Of a stretch of DNA of 57,370 nt, positions 6,273-14,862 are shown one piece after another. Within the stretch, counting starts at the first letter, position 1. Every line of letters begins with the position of its first letter. The position numbers and the translations under genes were made by a program. The notes below the pieces were generated by a model, which was not told the origin of the DNA, searched no databases, and worked only from the letters and a program-made list of their open reading frames with translations. This DNA is from Hyphomicrobiales bacterium (GTDB taxonomy: Bacteria > Pseudomonadota > Alphaproteobacteria > Rhizobiales > Beijerinckiaceae): positions 1-57,370 of the forward strand of contig JAQGJX010000030.1 of the NCBI GenBank assembly GCA_028290405.1, written 5' to 3'.

Positions 6273-9242
6273 ATGCTCATCAAGAGAAGAGACGCAGCCG
6301 CTCGCGGCTCGCGCCTGCAGGCCGTCGCGGCCGGATTGTCGTCGGGCGCGCTTGACCGCCGCACGTTCCTTCGCCGCTCCGGGCTGGTCGCCGGAGGCGT
6401 CGCGGCGCTCGGCGCCGGCACGCTGGGCAGCGTGAAAAAGGCCGACGCCATCGGGCTGATTGACCATTCCAAGCCCGCCGAGCGCAAGAAGAACATCTGC
6501 ACCCATTGCTCCGTCGGCTGCACGGTCGTCGGCGAAGTGCAGAACGGCGTGTGGGTCGGGCAGGAGCCCGCGTGGGAAAGCCCGATCAACCGCGGCACCC
6601 ATTGCGCCAAGGGCGCGGCGGTGCGCGAACTGGTGTTCGGCGATCGCCGCCTGAAGTATCCGCTGAAGCTCGTGAACGGCGAATGGACCCGCGTGTCGTG
6701 GGATCAGGCCGTCAACGAAATCGGCGACAAGATGACGGAGATCCGGGGCAAGTCCGGGGCCGACTCCGTCTATCTGCTCGGCTCCGCCAAGTTCACCAAC
6801 GAGGGCGCCTACCTGTTCCGCAAGTTCGCAGCCTTCTGGGGCACGAACTCCGTCGACCACCAGGCGCGCATCTGCCACTCGACCACGGTTGCGGGCGTCG
6901 CCAACACCTGGGGCTACGGCGCGCAGACTAATTCCTACAACGACATCCGCAACGCCAAGACCATCGTCTTCATGGGGTCCAACGCCGCCGAGGCGCACCC
7001 CGTCTCGTTGCAGCACATCCTCACCGGCAAGGAGACCAACCGCGCCAACGTGATCGTGTTCGATCCGCGCTTCACGCGCACGGCGGCGCACGCCACCGAG
7101 TACGTGCGCTTCCGCGGCGGCACGGACATCGCGGTGATCTGGGGCCTGCTGCACCACATCTTCGCGAACGGCTGGGAGGACAAGGAGTTCATCCGCCAGC
7201 GCGTCGACGGCATGGACGCCATCCGGGCTGAAGTCGCCAAGTGGACCCCCGAGGAGGTCGAGCGCGTCACGGGCATTCCGGGCGAGCAGATGAAGAAGGT
7301 CGCCGAGACCTTCGCCAAGCAGCGTCCCTCCACGTTCATCTGGTGCATGGGCGGCACGCAGCACACGGTGGGCACCGCCAACGTGCGCGCCTATTGCAAC
7401 CTGCTGCTGGCCACCGGCAACGTCGGTTCCAACGGCACGGGGGCCAACATCTTCCGCGGCCACACCAACGTGCAGGGCGCGACGGACCTCGGCCTCGATA
7501 TCGGCACGCTGCCGCTCTACTACGGGCTCGTGGAAGGCGCCTGGCGCCACTGGTCGCGCGTCTGGGACGTGCCGTACGAGTACTTCCAGTCGCGCTTCGA
7601 CGAAGTGCCCGCCAAGGGCGGCCGCCCGGCGCGCACGCGCAAGGCCAGCATGGAGACGCCCGGCATCCCGTCCACGCGCTGGTTCGACGCCGTGAACCAG
7701 CCCGCCGACGACGTGGACCAGCAGGACAACATCAAGGCGATGTTCGTCTTCGGCCACGGCGGCAACACGATCCCGCGCATGCCGGACTCGGTGAGCGCGC
7801 TGGAGAAGCTCGACCTTCTGGTCGTGGCCGATCCGCACCCCACCACGTTCGCGGCGCTCTCGGGCCGCAAGAACGGCACCTACCTGCTGCCCATCTGCAC
7901 CTCGTTCGAGACGGACGGGTCGCGCACGGCCTCCAACCGCTCCATCCAGTGGGGCGAGAAATTCGTCGAGCCGATCTTTGAATCGAAGGACGACTACGAG
8001 GCGCTGTACCTGATCTCCAAGAAGCTCGGGTTCGCCGACCAGATGTTCAAGAACATCAAGGTGACGAACAACAAGCCCGACGCCGAGGACCTGCTGCGCG
8101 AGATCAACCGGGGCGGCTTCTCGACCGGCTATTCGGGCCAGTCGCCCGAGCGCATCAAGGCGCACATGGCCAACCAGGGCAAGTTCGACATCGTCACCCT
8201 GCGGTCGAACGCCAGCGAGCCGGGTTTCGGCGGCGACTATTACGGCCTGCCGTGGCCGTGCTGGGGCAAGCCGGAGATCAAGCATCCCGGCACGCACATC
8301 CTCTACAACACCAACCTGCACGTGAAGGACGGCGGCGGCACGTTCCGCGCCCGTTTCGGCGTGGTGCGCGAAGAGAAGGCGGCGGACGGAACCGTGACGC
8401 AGGTGAGCATGCTCGCCGACGGCTCCTACAGCAAGGGCTCGGAACTGACGGACGGCTACCCCGAGTTCACGCTGGGCGTGCTGAAAAAGCTCGGCTGGGA
8501 CAAGGACCTCACCGAGGACGAGACGGCGCAGATCGTGAAGATCGGCGGGGCCAACCCGGACTCCGTGGGCTGGGCGGTGGACCTGTCGGGCGGCATCATC
8601 CGCGTGTGCCTCGACCATGGCGTGTTGCCCTTCGGCAACGCCAAGGCGCGCGCGGTGGCCTACAACCTGCCTGATCCCGTGCCGGTGCATCGCGAGCCGA
8701 TCTACACGCCGCGCACCGACCTCGTGGCCAAATACCCGACGCGGCCGGACGGACGCCAGTTCCGCATGGCCAACATCGGCGCGACGGTCCAGAAGGCCGC
8801 GGTGGACAAGGGGCTCGCCAAGGCGTTCCCGATCATCCTCACCTCCGGCCGCCTCGTGGAATACGAGGGCGGCGGCGAGGAGACGCGTTCGAACAAGTGG
8901 CTGGCCGAACTCCAGCAGGACATGTTCGTCGAGATCAACCCCGCCGACGCCAGCGCGCGCGGCGTGCGCGACGGCGGGTTCGTCTGGGTGAGCGGGCCGG
9001 AAGGCGGCGCAAAGGCGCGCGTCAAGGCGCTCGTCACGGAGCGCGTCGGCAAGGGGGTGGCTTTCATGCCGTTCCACTTCGCCGGCTGGTTCCAGGGCGT
9101 CGACCAACGCGGCAACTACCCCAAGGGGACGGACCCGATCGTGCTGGGCGAAAGCGTCAACACGGTCACCACCTATGGATACGATCCGGTCACCGGCATG
9201 CATGAAGGCAAGGTGACCCTTTGCCAGATCAGCGCAGCGTGA
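6273..9242 (+). CDS. fdhA: formate dehydrogenase alpha (catalytic) subunit, Tat-exported molybdoenzyme
   Basis: 989 residues. It oxidises formate to CO2 at a bis-MGD metal centre. A Tat signal occupies residues 28-60 (LDRRTFLRR then a hydrophobic run). The [4Fe-4S] ligands are Cys76, Cys79, Cys83 and Cys111. The metal ligand is Cys201 followed by His202 in VDHQARICHSTTVAG, encoded by TGC at 6873, so this is a cysteine rather than selenocysteine enzyme. Length and motifs fit the FdnG/FDH-O-like periplasmic class. The beta subunit follows after 10 bases and the gamma subunit after that. The whole gene is open and intact. Confidence 0.96.
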   Translation: MLIKRRDAAARGSRLQAVAAGLSSGALDRRTFLRRSGLVAGGVAALGAGTLGSVKKADAIGLIDHSKPAERKKNICTHCSVGCTVVGEVQNGVWVGQEPAWESPINRGTHCAKGAAVRELVFGDRRLKYPLKLVNGEWTRVSWDQAVNEIGDKMTEIRGKSGADSVYLLGSAKFTNEGAYLFRKFAAFWGTNSVDHQARICHSTTVAGVANTWGYGAQTNSYNDIRNAKTIVFMGSNAAEAHPVSLQHILTGKETNRANVIVFDPRFTRTAAHATEYVRFRGGTDIAVIWGLLHHIFANGWEDKEFIRQRVDGMDAIRAEVAKWTPEEVERVTGIPGEQMKKVAETFAKQRPSTFIWCMGGTQHTVGTANVRAYCNLLLATGNVGSNGTGANIFRGHTNVQGATDLGLDIGTLPLYYGLVEGAWRHWSRVWDVPYEYFQSRFDEVPAKGGRPARTRKASMETPGIPSTRWFDAVNQPADDVDQQDNIKAMFVFGHGGNTIPRMPDSVSALEKLDLLVVADPHPTTFAALSGRKNGTYLLPICTSFETDGSRTASNRSIQWGEKFVEPIFESKDDYEALYLISKKLGFADQMFKNIKVTNNKPDAEDLLREINRGGFSTGYSGQSPERIKAHMANQGKFDIVTLRSNASEPGFGGDYYGLPWPCWGKPEIKHPGTHILYNTNLHVKDGGGTFRARFGVVREEKAADGTVTQVSMLADGSYSKGSELTDGYPEFTLGVLKKLGWDKDLTEDETAQIVKIGGANPDSVGWAVDLSGGIIRVCLDHGVLPFGNAKARAVAYNLPDPVPVHREPIYTPRTDLVAKYPTRPDGRQFRMANIGATVQKAAVDKGLAKAFPIILTSGRLVEYEGGGEETRSNKWLAELQQDMFVEINPADASARGVRDGGFVWVSGPEGGAKARVKALVTERVGKGVAFMPFHFAGWFQGVDQRGNYPKGTDPIVLGESVNTVTTYGYDPVTGMHEGKVTLCQISAA

Positions 9243-9252
9243 GGGGGAACAC

Positions 9253-9849
9253 ATGGCTCGCGTAAAATTTCTCTGCGACGCTGATCGCTGCATCGAGTGC
9301 AACGCCTGCGTCACCGCCTGCAAGAACGAACATGACGTGCCGTGGGGCATCAACCGCCGCCGCGTCGTCACCATCAACGACGGCAAGCCCGGGGAGCGCT
9401 CGGTCTCCATGGCGTGCATGCACTGCACGGACGCGCCCTGCGCGGCCGTGTGCCCGGTGAACTGCTTCTACACGACGGCGGACGCCGTGGTCCTTCACTC
9501 GAAGGACACCTGCATCGGCTGCGGATACTGCTTCTACGCGTGCCCCTTCGGCGCTCCGCAATATCCGCGCGTCGGCAATTTCGGTTCGCGCGGCAAGATG
9601 GACAAGTGCACCTATTGCGCCGGCGGCCCCGAGGCGGACCTCAGCCAGGCGGAATACGTGAAGTACGGCTCGAACCGTCTCGCGGAAGGCAAGCTGCCGA
9701 TCTGCGCCGAGATGTGCTCCACCAAGGCGCTTCTGGCGGGCGACGGCGCGATCATCGCCGAAATCTACAAGGAGCGCGTGACGCGCCGCGGCTACGGCTC
9801 CGGCGCCTGGGGCTGGAAGACGGCCTACAAGGAAACCGTCGGCATCTGA
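9253..9849 (+). CDS. fdhB: formate dehydrogenase beta (iron-sulfur) subunit
   Basis: 198 residues with four ferredoxin-type cysteine groups: CIECNACVTAC, CMHCTDAPCAAVC, CIGCGYCFYAC, and a split CTYC...CAEMC. They can hold four [4Fe-4S] clusters that carry electrons from alpha to the cytochrome. It is shorter than E. coli FdnH and lacks that protein's C-terminal membrane helix, so it must be held by alpha and gamma. It has no signal of its own and is presumably exported with alpha by hitch-hiking. It starts 10 bases after fdhA, preceded by GAGGGGG. Confidence 0.95.
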   Translation: MARVKFLCDADRCIECNACVTACKNEHDVPWGINRRRVVTINDGKPGERSVSMACMHCTDAPCAAVCPVNCFYTTADAVVLHSKDTCIGCGYCFYACPFGAPQYPRVGNFGSRGKMDKCTYCAGGPEADLSQAEYVKYGSNRLAEGKLPICAEMCSTKALLAGDGAIIAEIYKERVTRRGYGSGAWGWKTAYKETVGI

Positions 9850-9914
9850 CGCTTGTCGCAATGGCGCGGCCCCGCGTGGCCGCGCCCGATCCGTTTCGAA
9901 CAGAGAGCAAGCCG

Positions 9915-10922
9915 ATGAAAACGGCCATTCACGCCCTACGGGCCATCGCCCTCGCGCTGCTGCTGACCTTCGTCGGCGCCCTGCAGCCCGTCGCCGCGCA
10001 GCCTGCGCCCAACCCCACCGCGCAATCGGTGAAGGAAGACCAGCTTCTCCAGGCGCTGAAGCCCGGCGACACGCTGTCGGGCCGCATCAGCATTCCCGAC
10101 GCCAAGGCGGCGAACCTCATCCAGCCCGAGGGCCAGGCCTGGCGGACGTTCCATCAGGGGTCGCTGCCCACCATCGCGGGCGTCGCCATCCTGGGCATGA
10201 CGGCGCTTCTGGCGCTGTTCTTCCTGGTGCGCGGCCGCATTCGTATCGACAAGGGCTTCTCGGGCCGCACGGTCACGCGCTTTGCGGGCTTCGACCGCTT
10301 CATTCACTGGGTGACGGCCGGCTCTTTCATCGTGCTGGCGCTGAGCGGGCTGAACCTGAGCTTCGGCAAGACCCTTATCCTGCCGCTGTTCGGGGACGCG
10401 ACGTTCTCGACGCTCGCGGGCCTCGGCAAGCTGGCGCACAATTATCTCGCCTTCCCGTTCATGGCCGGCGTCGCCCTGATGCTCGTCGTCTGGGTGAAGG
10501 ACAACATCCCCACCAGGCTCGATCTTGACTGGATCAAGGCGGGCGGCGGCATTTTCGCCAAGGGCGTGCATCCGCCCGCCAAGCGCTTCAACGCCGGCCA
10601 GAAGGGCATTTTCTGGATCGTCGTGCTGGGCGGATTGGTCATGTCCGCTTCGGGCTGGCATCTGCTGTTTCCGTTCACGGACGGCCACAACGTGGTCGAC
10701 CAGCAGTTCTGGGTGAACCTGCACGCTGTGCTGGCGATGGTCTTCATCGCCGTCATGCTGGCCCACGCCTACATCGGTTCGGTCGGCATGGAAGGCGCGT
10801 TCGACGCCATGGGCTCGGGCGAGGTGGACGAGAACTGGGCGCACGAGCATCATTCGCTCTGGCTCGAGGAGCAGAAGAAGCTCCGGGCCAAGGCTCCCGC
10901 CAACGCGCTTCCGGCGGAATAG
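9915..10922 (+). CDS. fdhC: formate dehydrogenase gamma subunit, membrane cytochrome b556
   Basis: 335 residues. An N-terminal signal peptide (cleavage after AVAAQ) precedes a roughly 75-residue periplasmic extension, then four hydrophobic helices. Candidate haem histidines are in FDRFIHWVTAG, GKLAHNYLAF, NLHAVLAM and MLAHAYIGS. It should pass electrons from the beta subunit to quinone. The start ATG at 9915 follows GAGAGCAAGCCG; a 65-base gap separates it from fdhB. It ends the structural operon; two strong hairpins follow before mobB. Confidence 0.93.
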   Translation: MKTAIHALRAIALALLLTFVGALQPVAAQPAPNPTAQSVKEDQLLQALKPGDTLSGRISIPDAKAANLIQPEGQAWRTFHQGSLPTIAGVAILGMTALLALFFLVRGRIRIDKGFSGRTVTRFAGFDRFIHWVTAGSFIVLALSGLNLSFGKTLILPLFGDATFSTLAGLGKLAHNYLAFPFMAGVALMLVVWVKDNIPTRLDLDWIKAGGGIFAKGVHPPAKRFNAGQKGIFWIVVLGGLVMSASGWHLLFPFTDGHNVVDQQFWVNLHAVLAMVFIAVMLAHAYIGSVGMEGAFDAMGSGEVDENWAHEHHSLWLEEQKKLRAKAPANALPAE

Positions 10923-10938
10923 GGCGGTTCCTTCTTGC

Positions 10939-11049
10939 CCTTCTCCCGTTCGCGGGAGAAGGTGTCGCGCCGCAGGCGTGACCGAGGAGGGACTTCGGCG
11001 CCGCCTTCGTCCGGCCTTCAGCCACCTTCTCCCGTCATGCGGGAGAAGG
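10939..11049. repeat. paired palindromic repeat element (REP/BIME-like)
   Basis: Two near-identical hairpins flank about 62 bases. 10939-10962 is CCTTCTCCCG-TTCG-CGGGAGAAGG and 11025-11049 has the same 10-base arms with a five-base TCATG loop. The connecting segment is GC-rich without an open frame. The configuration resembles intergenic palindromic mosaic elements common in rhizobial genomes and is probably present elsewhere in this chromosome. It may also act as a transcription attenuator or mRNA 3' protector for the FDH operon. Confidence 0.8.
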
Positions 11050-11104
11050 CGCCACGTCGGGCGAGATGTGCGCCCTGCGGCCCACTGAACAGGCTGATTG
11101 CGCC

Positions 11105-11638
11105 ATGAACATCATTGGACTCTCCGGCTGGAGCGGCGCGGGCAAGACCACTCTGCTCACGCGCCTGTTGCCGCACCTGCGCGCGCGAGGCCTGCGCGTC
11201 TCCACCATCAAGCACGCGCATCACGCGTTCGACGTGGACAAGCCCGGCAAGGATTCCTACGAGCACAGGCAGGCGGGCGCCCACGAAGTGCTCATTTCGT
11301 CCGGCAAGCGTTTCGCGCTGATGCATGAATTGCGCGACGAGCCCGAGTGGACGCTGCCCCAGCTCCTGCAGAAGCTGACCCCGGTCGATCTCGTCATCGT
11401 GGAGGGGTTCAAGCGGTCCGGCCATCCCAAGGTCGAGGTGCATCGCGCCGCGAACGGCAAGCCGTTCCTGTGGCCGGACGATCCCGACATCGTCGGCGTC
11501 GCCACCGATACGCCGCCGGGCGCGGGCGCGCCGCCTGCGCTGCCTCTGGACGACGTCGCGGCCGTGGCCGATATGATGCTGGGCGCCGCGATGGACCTGC
11601 CGGCGCTTCTCGACAGGCTCGCGGCCCGGGGCGCGTAG
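11105..11638 (+). CDS. mobB: molybdopterin-guanine dinucleotide biosynthesis protein B
   Basis: 177 residues beginning MNIIGLSGWSGAGKTTLLTR, a P-loop at residues 8-16. The later VDLVIVEGFKRSGHPK is characteristic of MobB. It is a GTP-binding protein thought to assist MobA in attaching GMP to molybdopterin, which the FDH alpha subunit needs. Normal length. It sits two bases before moeA and downstream of the FDH structural genes, coupling enzyme and cofactor supply. Confidence 0.94.
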   Translation: MNIIGLSGWSGAGKTTLLTRLLPHLRARGLRVSTIKHAHHAFDVDKPGKDSYEHRQAGAHEVLISSGKRFALMHELRDEPEWTLPQLLQKLTPVDLVIVEGFKRSGHPKVEVHRAANGKPFLWPDDPDIVGVATDTPPGAGAPPALPLDDVAAVADMMLGAAMDLPALLDRLAARGA

Positions 11639-11640
11639 AC

Positions 11641-12891
11641 ATGGCGCAACTCAGCGACGATTGCTTTGCGTTCGGCGGCCCGATGCTGCCGGTGGCCGAC
11701 GGCGTCGCGCTGATCGCCGGCAAGGTGGCGGCTCTTGGCGCCCAGGAGGACGTGGGGCTGCACGCGGCCGACGGGCGCATTCTCGCGCAGGACCTGCGCG
11801 CGCCCCTCTCCCTGCCGCCCTTCGCCAATTCGGCCGTGGACGGCTACGCGGTGCGTTTCGCCGATCTCGACCCGGACGCAGGCGCGACCATGCCGGTCGA
11901 GGGCAGGGTGGAGGCCGGCGCGCCTGCGGGCGTTCACAAGGCCGGGCGCGCGGCCCGCATCTTCACCGGCGCGCTGATGCCCGAGGGCGCCGACACGGTT
12001 TTCATGCAGGAAGACGTGCGCGTGAGCGAAGGCGCAGTCACGCTGCCCAGGGGCCTGAAGAAGGGCGCGAACGTGCGCCTTGCGGGCGAGGACATCGCGG
12101 CCGGCGACGTCGCGCTCCCCAAGGGGCGCCGCCTGCGGCCGCAGGACGTGGCGCTTGCGGCGGCGCTCGGCGCGGCGCGGCTCAGCGTCGCGAAGCGGCT
12201 GCGCGTCGGCGTGTTCTCCACGGGCGACGAGCTTGTCTCGCCCGGGGAGAGCCAGCGCCCGCCGCAGATCTACGATTCGAACCGCTTCATGCTGCTGGCG
12301 CTGCTGGCGCGCCTTGGGTGCGAGGCCCATGACCTGGGCATCCTGCGCGACGACGCCGCGGGCCTTGCGCGCGCCCTGAAGGACGCCGCCGCCGGCCATG
12401 ATCTCATCGTTACGTCGGGGGGCGTGTCCACCGGGGAGGCCGACCACGTGAAGGGCGCCGTGGAGGCGATAGGGTCCCTGGTGTTCTGGCGCATGGCGAT
12501 CAAGCCCGGCCGCCCGGTCGCCATGGGGGTGATCGACGGCACGCCTTTCGTGGGCCTGCCGGGGAATCCGGTCGCCAGCTACGTCACGCAGGCCTATGTG
12601 GTGCGCCCGCTGGCGTTGGCGCTGATGGGCGCGCAGGTCGCGCCGTTCGTGGCGCTGCCGGTGCGCGCCGCGTTCCATTATCGCAAGAAGGCGGGGCGGC
12701 GCGAGTTCGTGCGGGCGTCCCTCTCACGCGCGCCGGACGGCGTGATGGAGGCCGTGAAGTTTCCCCGCGAAGGGGCGGGGCTGCTGAGTTCGCTCACGCA
12801 GACCGACGGCCTGGTGGAACTGCCCGAAGACGTCACGCAGGTCGAGCCCGGCCAGATGGTCGGGTTTCTTGACTACGCGACGCTCGTCTAG
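11641..12891 (+). CDS. moeA: molybdopterin molybdenumtransferase MoeA
   Basis: 416 residues, full length. Recognisable MoeA segments are PPFANSAVDGYAVR (about residues 59-72), RIFTGALMPEGADTV, GVFSTGDELVSPGE and VTSGGVSTGEADHVK, followed by GLPGNPVASYV. The enzyme inserts molybdate into adenylylated molybdopterin. It follows mobB by two bases and converges on a small leftward gene with only two bases between the stop codons, so there is no room for a separate terminator. Confidence 0.95.
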   Translation: MAQLSDDCFAFGGPMLPVADGVALIAGKVAALGAQEDVGLHAADGRILAQDLRAPLSLPPFANSAVDGYAVRFADLDPDAGATMPVEGRVEAGAPAGVHKAGRAARIFTGALMPEGADTVFMQEDVRVSEGAVTLPRGLKKGANVRLAGEDIAAGDVALPKGRRLRPQDVALAAALGAARLSVAKRLRVGVFSTGDELVSPGESQRPPQIYDSNRFMLLALLARLGCEAHDLGILRDDAAGLARALKDAAAGHDLIVTSGGVSTGEADHVKGAVEAIGSLVFWRMAIKPGRPVAMGVIDGTPFVGLPGNPVASYVTQAYVVRPLALALMGAQVAPFVALPVRAAFHYRKKAGRREFVRASLSRAPDGVMEAVKFPREGAGLLSSLTQTDGLVELPEDVTQVEPGQMVGFLDYATLV

Positions 12892-12893
12892 GA

Positions 12894-13049
12894 TCAGCCG
12901 CCGCCGACGAGGTTGTGGCCCGGGTCTCCGACGCGCACGCTGTCGGTCGAGAACGCCGTCCACGCCGCGCGCTGCTGGGTGTTGAGCGCAAACTGCGCCA
13001 CCACGGCCGCGACGATGGCGAACACGACTGCCGCTGCAAATGCCTTCAT
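12894..13049 (-). CDS. small single-pass membrane protein, unknown function
   Basis: 51 residues: a hydrophobic N-terminal helix (MKAFAAAVVFAIVAAVVAQF) then a polar tail ending DSVRVGDPGHNLVGGG. The helix could be an uncleaved anchor or signal peptide. GGAAGGG lies eight bases before the ATG at 13049, supporting real translation. It lies 103 bases downstream of the WD40-cytochrome gene on the same strand and may be its partner. I recall similar tiny proteins in other Hyphomicrobiales but cannot assign a function. Confidence 0.65.
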   Translation of the reverse strand: MKAFAAAVVFAIVAAVVAQFALNTQQRAAWTAFSTDSVRVGDPGHNLVGGG

Positions 13050-13152
13050 GGTCTGCGCCCTTCCTACAAGAACTTCGCTTCCTGAAGGCAGATTCGCCTT
13101 CGCCCGCATGTTTGCGGCGCTGATCCACATATGCGGCTTGCGCCTGCAAGGA

Positions 13153-14448
13153 TCAAGGTCGCGAGCCGGTCTTTTCGCCTGTCGCGGCGCGCAGGAACTC
13201 AATCAGGGCGTCGCGGTCCTGCGGGCTGGAAAGCGTCTGCTCCGGCATCTTGGTGCCGGGCGTGTAGGCTTGCGGCCCAAGCTCGAACAGGCGCGCGACG
13301 GTTTGCGGGGTCCAGACGAGATCAAGCGCCCTGAACGCCTGCGAATAGGCGTAGCCCGGCACGCTCCCGGCGCGTCGGCCGAAGACGCCGTGCAGCGTCG
13401 GCCCGGCGCGGTTCTCGCCGTCCGGGCGCAGGCTGTGGCACACGGCGCAGGCGCGGAACACCTGCGCGCCGCGCGTGTCGCCGAGGCCCGCGAGATCGTC
13501 CGGCGCCGCCGTTTGCAGCACCGCGCCGATGTGCTCGCCCGTGCGCGCGTCCCAGCGCCGCACAAGGCGGTCGCCGCCCCCCGTCAGCAGCGTGCGCCCG
13601 TCCGGCGCATACGCCAGCGACCAGACCGGCAGGCCCGGCCCGTTGAGCGTGAAGCGCACCTTGGCGGACGCCGCGTCGATGATCGCCACCGACCCGCGCG
13701 GGCTGGCGGCCGCCAGCGACGCCCCGTCAGGGGAGGCCGCGAGCGCGATGATCGGCGTCTCCGCCGCCTCGACGTGCGCGAGCATTTCGCCCGATTCGGA
13801 AACGAGGAGCACGTTTCCGTCGGCGCCGCCCGCCGCGATGCGGCCGTCCGGCAGGACCGCGAGCGCGTTGAGCGGCGTCGCGGCCTCGATCACGCGAGCC
13901 GTGGCGCCGTCGGTCGGCCATAGGCGCAGCGTGGCGTCGTAACCCGCCGTCGCCAGCGCGCCGTCCGGCAGGAACGCGACGGCGTTCACCTGCCCGCGAT
14001 GGCCTTCGAGCGTGCGCAGCAGGCGCCCGTCGGCGACGGCGTAAACCCGCGCCGTCTCGTCCCAACCGGCGGACGCCAGGCTCGCGCCGTCCGGCGAGAC
14101 CACCAGCGACGCGATGGGGGCCTCGTGCGCCTTGAACCTGCGCTCGGGCTCTGCGTCGCCGGCGCGCCACAGGGCGATCACCCCGTCCTCTCCGGCGGTG
14201 ACGAAGCGCCCGTCCGGAAGGATCGCGACGGCGTTCACCGAGCCCTCGTGGGTGCGCAGGACCGCGCGGGCCGTGTCGGTCTTCAGCGACCACACGATGG
14301 CCGACTGGTCGAAGCTGCCGCTGATCGCCACGCCGCCGTCGCGCGACGCCGCAAGCGCCCGCACGGGCCCACCGTGGCCCCGCAACCCCTCCTGGGCGGG
14401 GGCGGGCGTGGCGAGGAGGGCGGCGGCGAGGGCTATGACGAGGCGCAT
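13153..14448 (-). CDS. secreted WD40 beta-propeller fused to a class I cytochrome c
   Basis: 431 residues. A signal peptide (MRLVIALAAALLATPAPAQ) is followed by about seven WD40-like repeats to about residue 310, seen as recurring GHxGPV/VNAVAxLPDG patterns. A C-terminal c-type haem domain contains CAVCHS and a later methionine (TKMPEQTL) suited as axial ligand. It is therefore a periplasmic haem protein with a protein-interaction platform. The start at 14448 is chosen because it opens the signal peptide; upstream in-frame codons are not signal-like. The redox partner is unknown, and the FDH locus next door is only a positional hint. Confidence 0.9.
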   Translation of the reverse strand: MRLVIALAAALLATPAPAQEGLRGHGGPVRALAASRDGGVAISGSFDQSAIVWSLKTDTARAVLRTHEGSVNAVAILPDGRFVTAGEDGVIALWRAGDAEPERRFKAHEAPIASLVVSPDGASLASAGWDETARVYAVADGRLLRTLEGHRGQVNAVAFLPDGALATAGYDATLRLWPTDGATARVIEAATPLNALAVLPDGRIAAGGADGNVLLVSESGEMLAHVEAAETPIIALAASPDGASLAAASPRGSVAIIDAASAKVRFTLNGPGLPVWSLAYAPDGRTLLTGGGDRLVRRWDARTGEHIGAVLQTAAPDDLAGLGDTRGAQVFRACAVCHSLRPDGENRAGPTLHGVFGRRAGSVPGYAYSQAFRALDLVWTPQTVARLFELGPQAYTPGTKMPEQTLSSPQDRDALIEFLRAATGEKTGSRP

Positions 14449-14498
14449 GGCCCAGACATAGCGCGCCGCGCCGCGCGCGCCCAGCGAGCGCGTCGTTT

Positions 14499-14560
14499 TG
14501 CGCAGGTGGAGGCGCGCTCTCTCTATTTCTGCGCAGGTGGGAACGCGGCTCTCTCCACCG
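14499..14560. repeat. imperfect 31-base tandem duplication
   Basis: Two adjacent 31-base units each begin TGCGCAGGTGG (14499 and 14530), have CGCG at the same offset and a CTCTCTC tract. They lie in the 186-base divergent gap between the WD40-cytochrome gene and tusA, where promoters for both must sit. They could be paired binding sites or a simple duplication. Confidence 0.45.
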
Positions 14561-14634
14561 TCATCCTCGCGACGGCCAGGACCCCGTTGCAAGGAGACGT
14601 TGACGCCGCGGCGCAGCGCTGCCATCTGCCGTGC

Positions 14635-14859
14635 ATGGAGCCGATGCGCCTTGACCTGACCGGACTGAAGTGTCCGCTGCCCGTGCTGCGCACGCGCAAG
14701 GCGCTGCGGGGGCTTGTCTCCGGCGGCGTGCTGGAAGTGGCGTGCACGGACCCCATGTCCGCCATCGACATTCCCAACATGGTGCGGGAGAACGGCGACA
14801 GCCTGCTCGACCAGCGCAGGGAGCCGGACGCGCTCGTGTTCCGCATCCAGAAGGCCTGA
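14635..14859 (+). CDS. tusA: TusA family sulfurtransferase
   Basis: 74 residues. LDLTGLKCPLPVLRTRKAL contains the invariant CPxP motif whose cysteine carries persulfide sulfur. TusA-like proteins deliver sulfur for tRNA thiolation or, near FDH loci, to FdhD for activating the molybdenum centre; which applies here is not known. The ATG at 14635 is used and Met4 is an alternative. A DUF971 gene follows after three bases, so they are probably co-transcribed. Confidence 0.9.
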   Translation: MEPMRLDLTGLKCPLPVLRTRKALRGLVSGGVLEVACTDPMSAIDIPNMVRENGDSLLDQRREPDALVFRIQKA

Positions 14860-14862
14860 ACG

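Noticed and set aside
6873..6875. Selenocysteine in FDH alpha
   Set aside because: The codon is TGC and the frame continues without any in-frame TGA.
6267..9428. A 1053-codon open frame on the minus strand across fdhA
   Set aside because: It is antisense to a clearly real gene, rich in Arg/His/Ala/Val and without domain patterns; it arises from the GC-rich third codon positions of fdhA.
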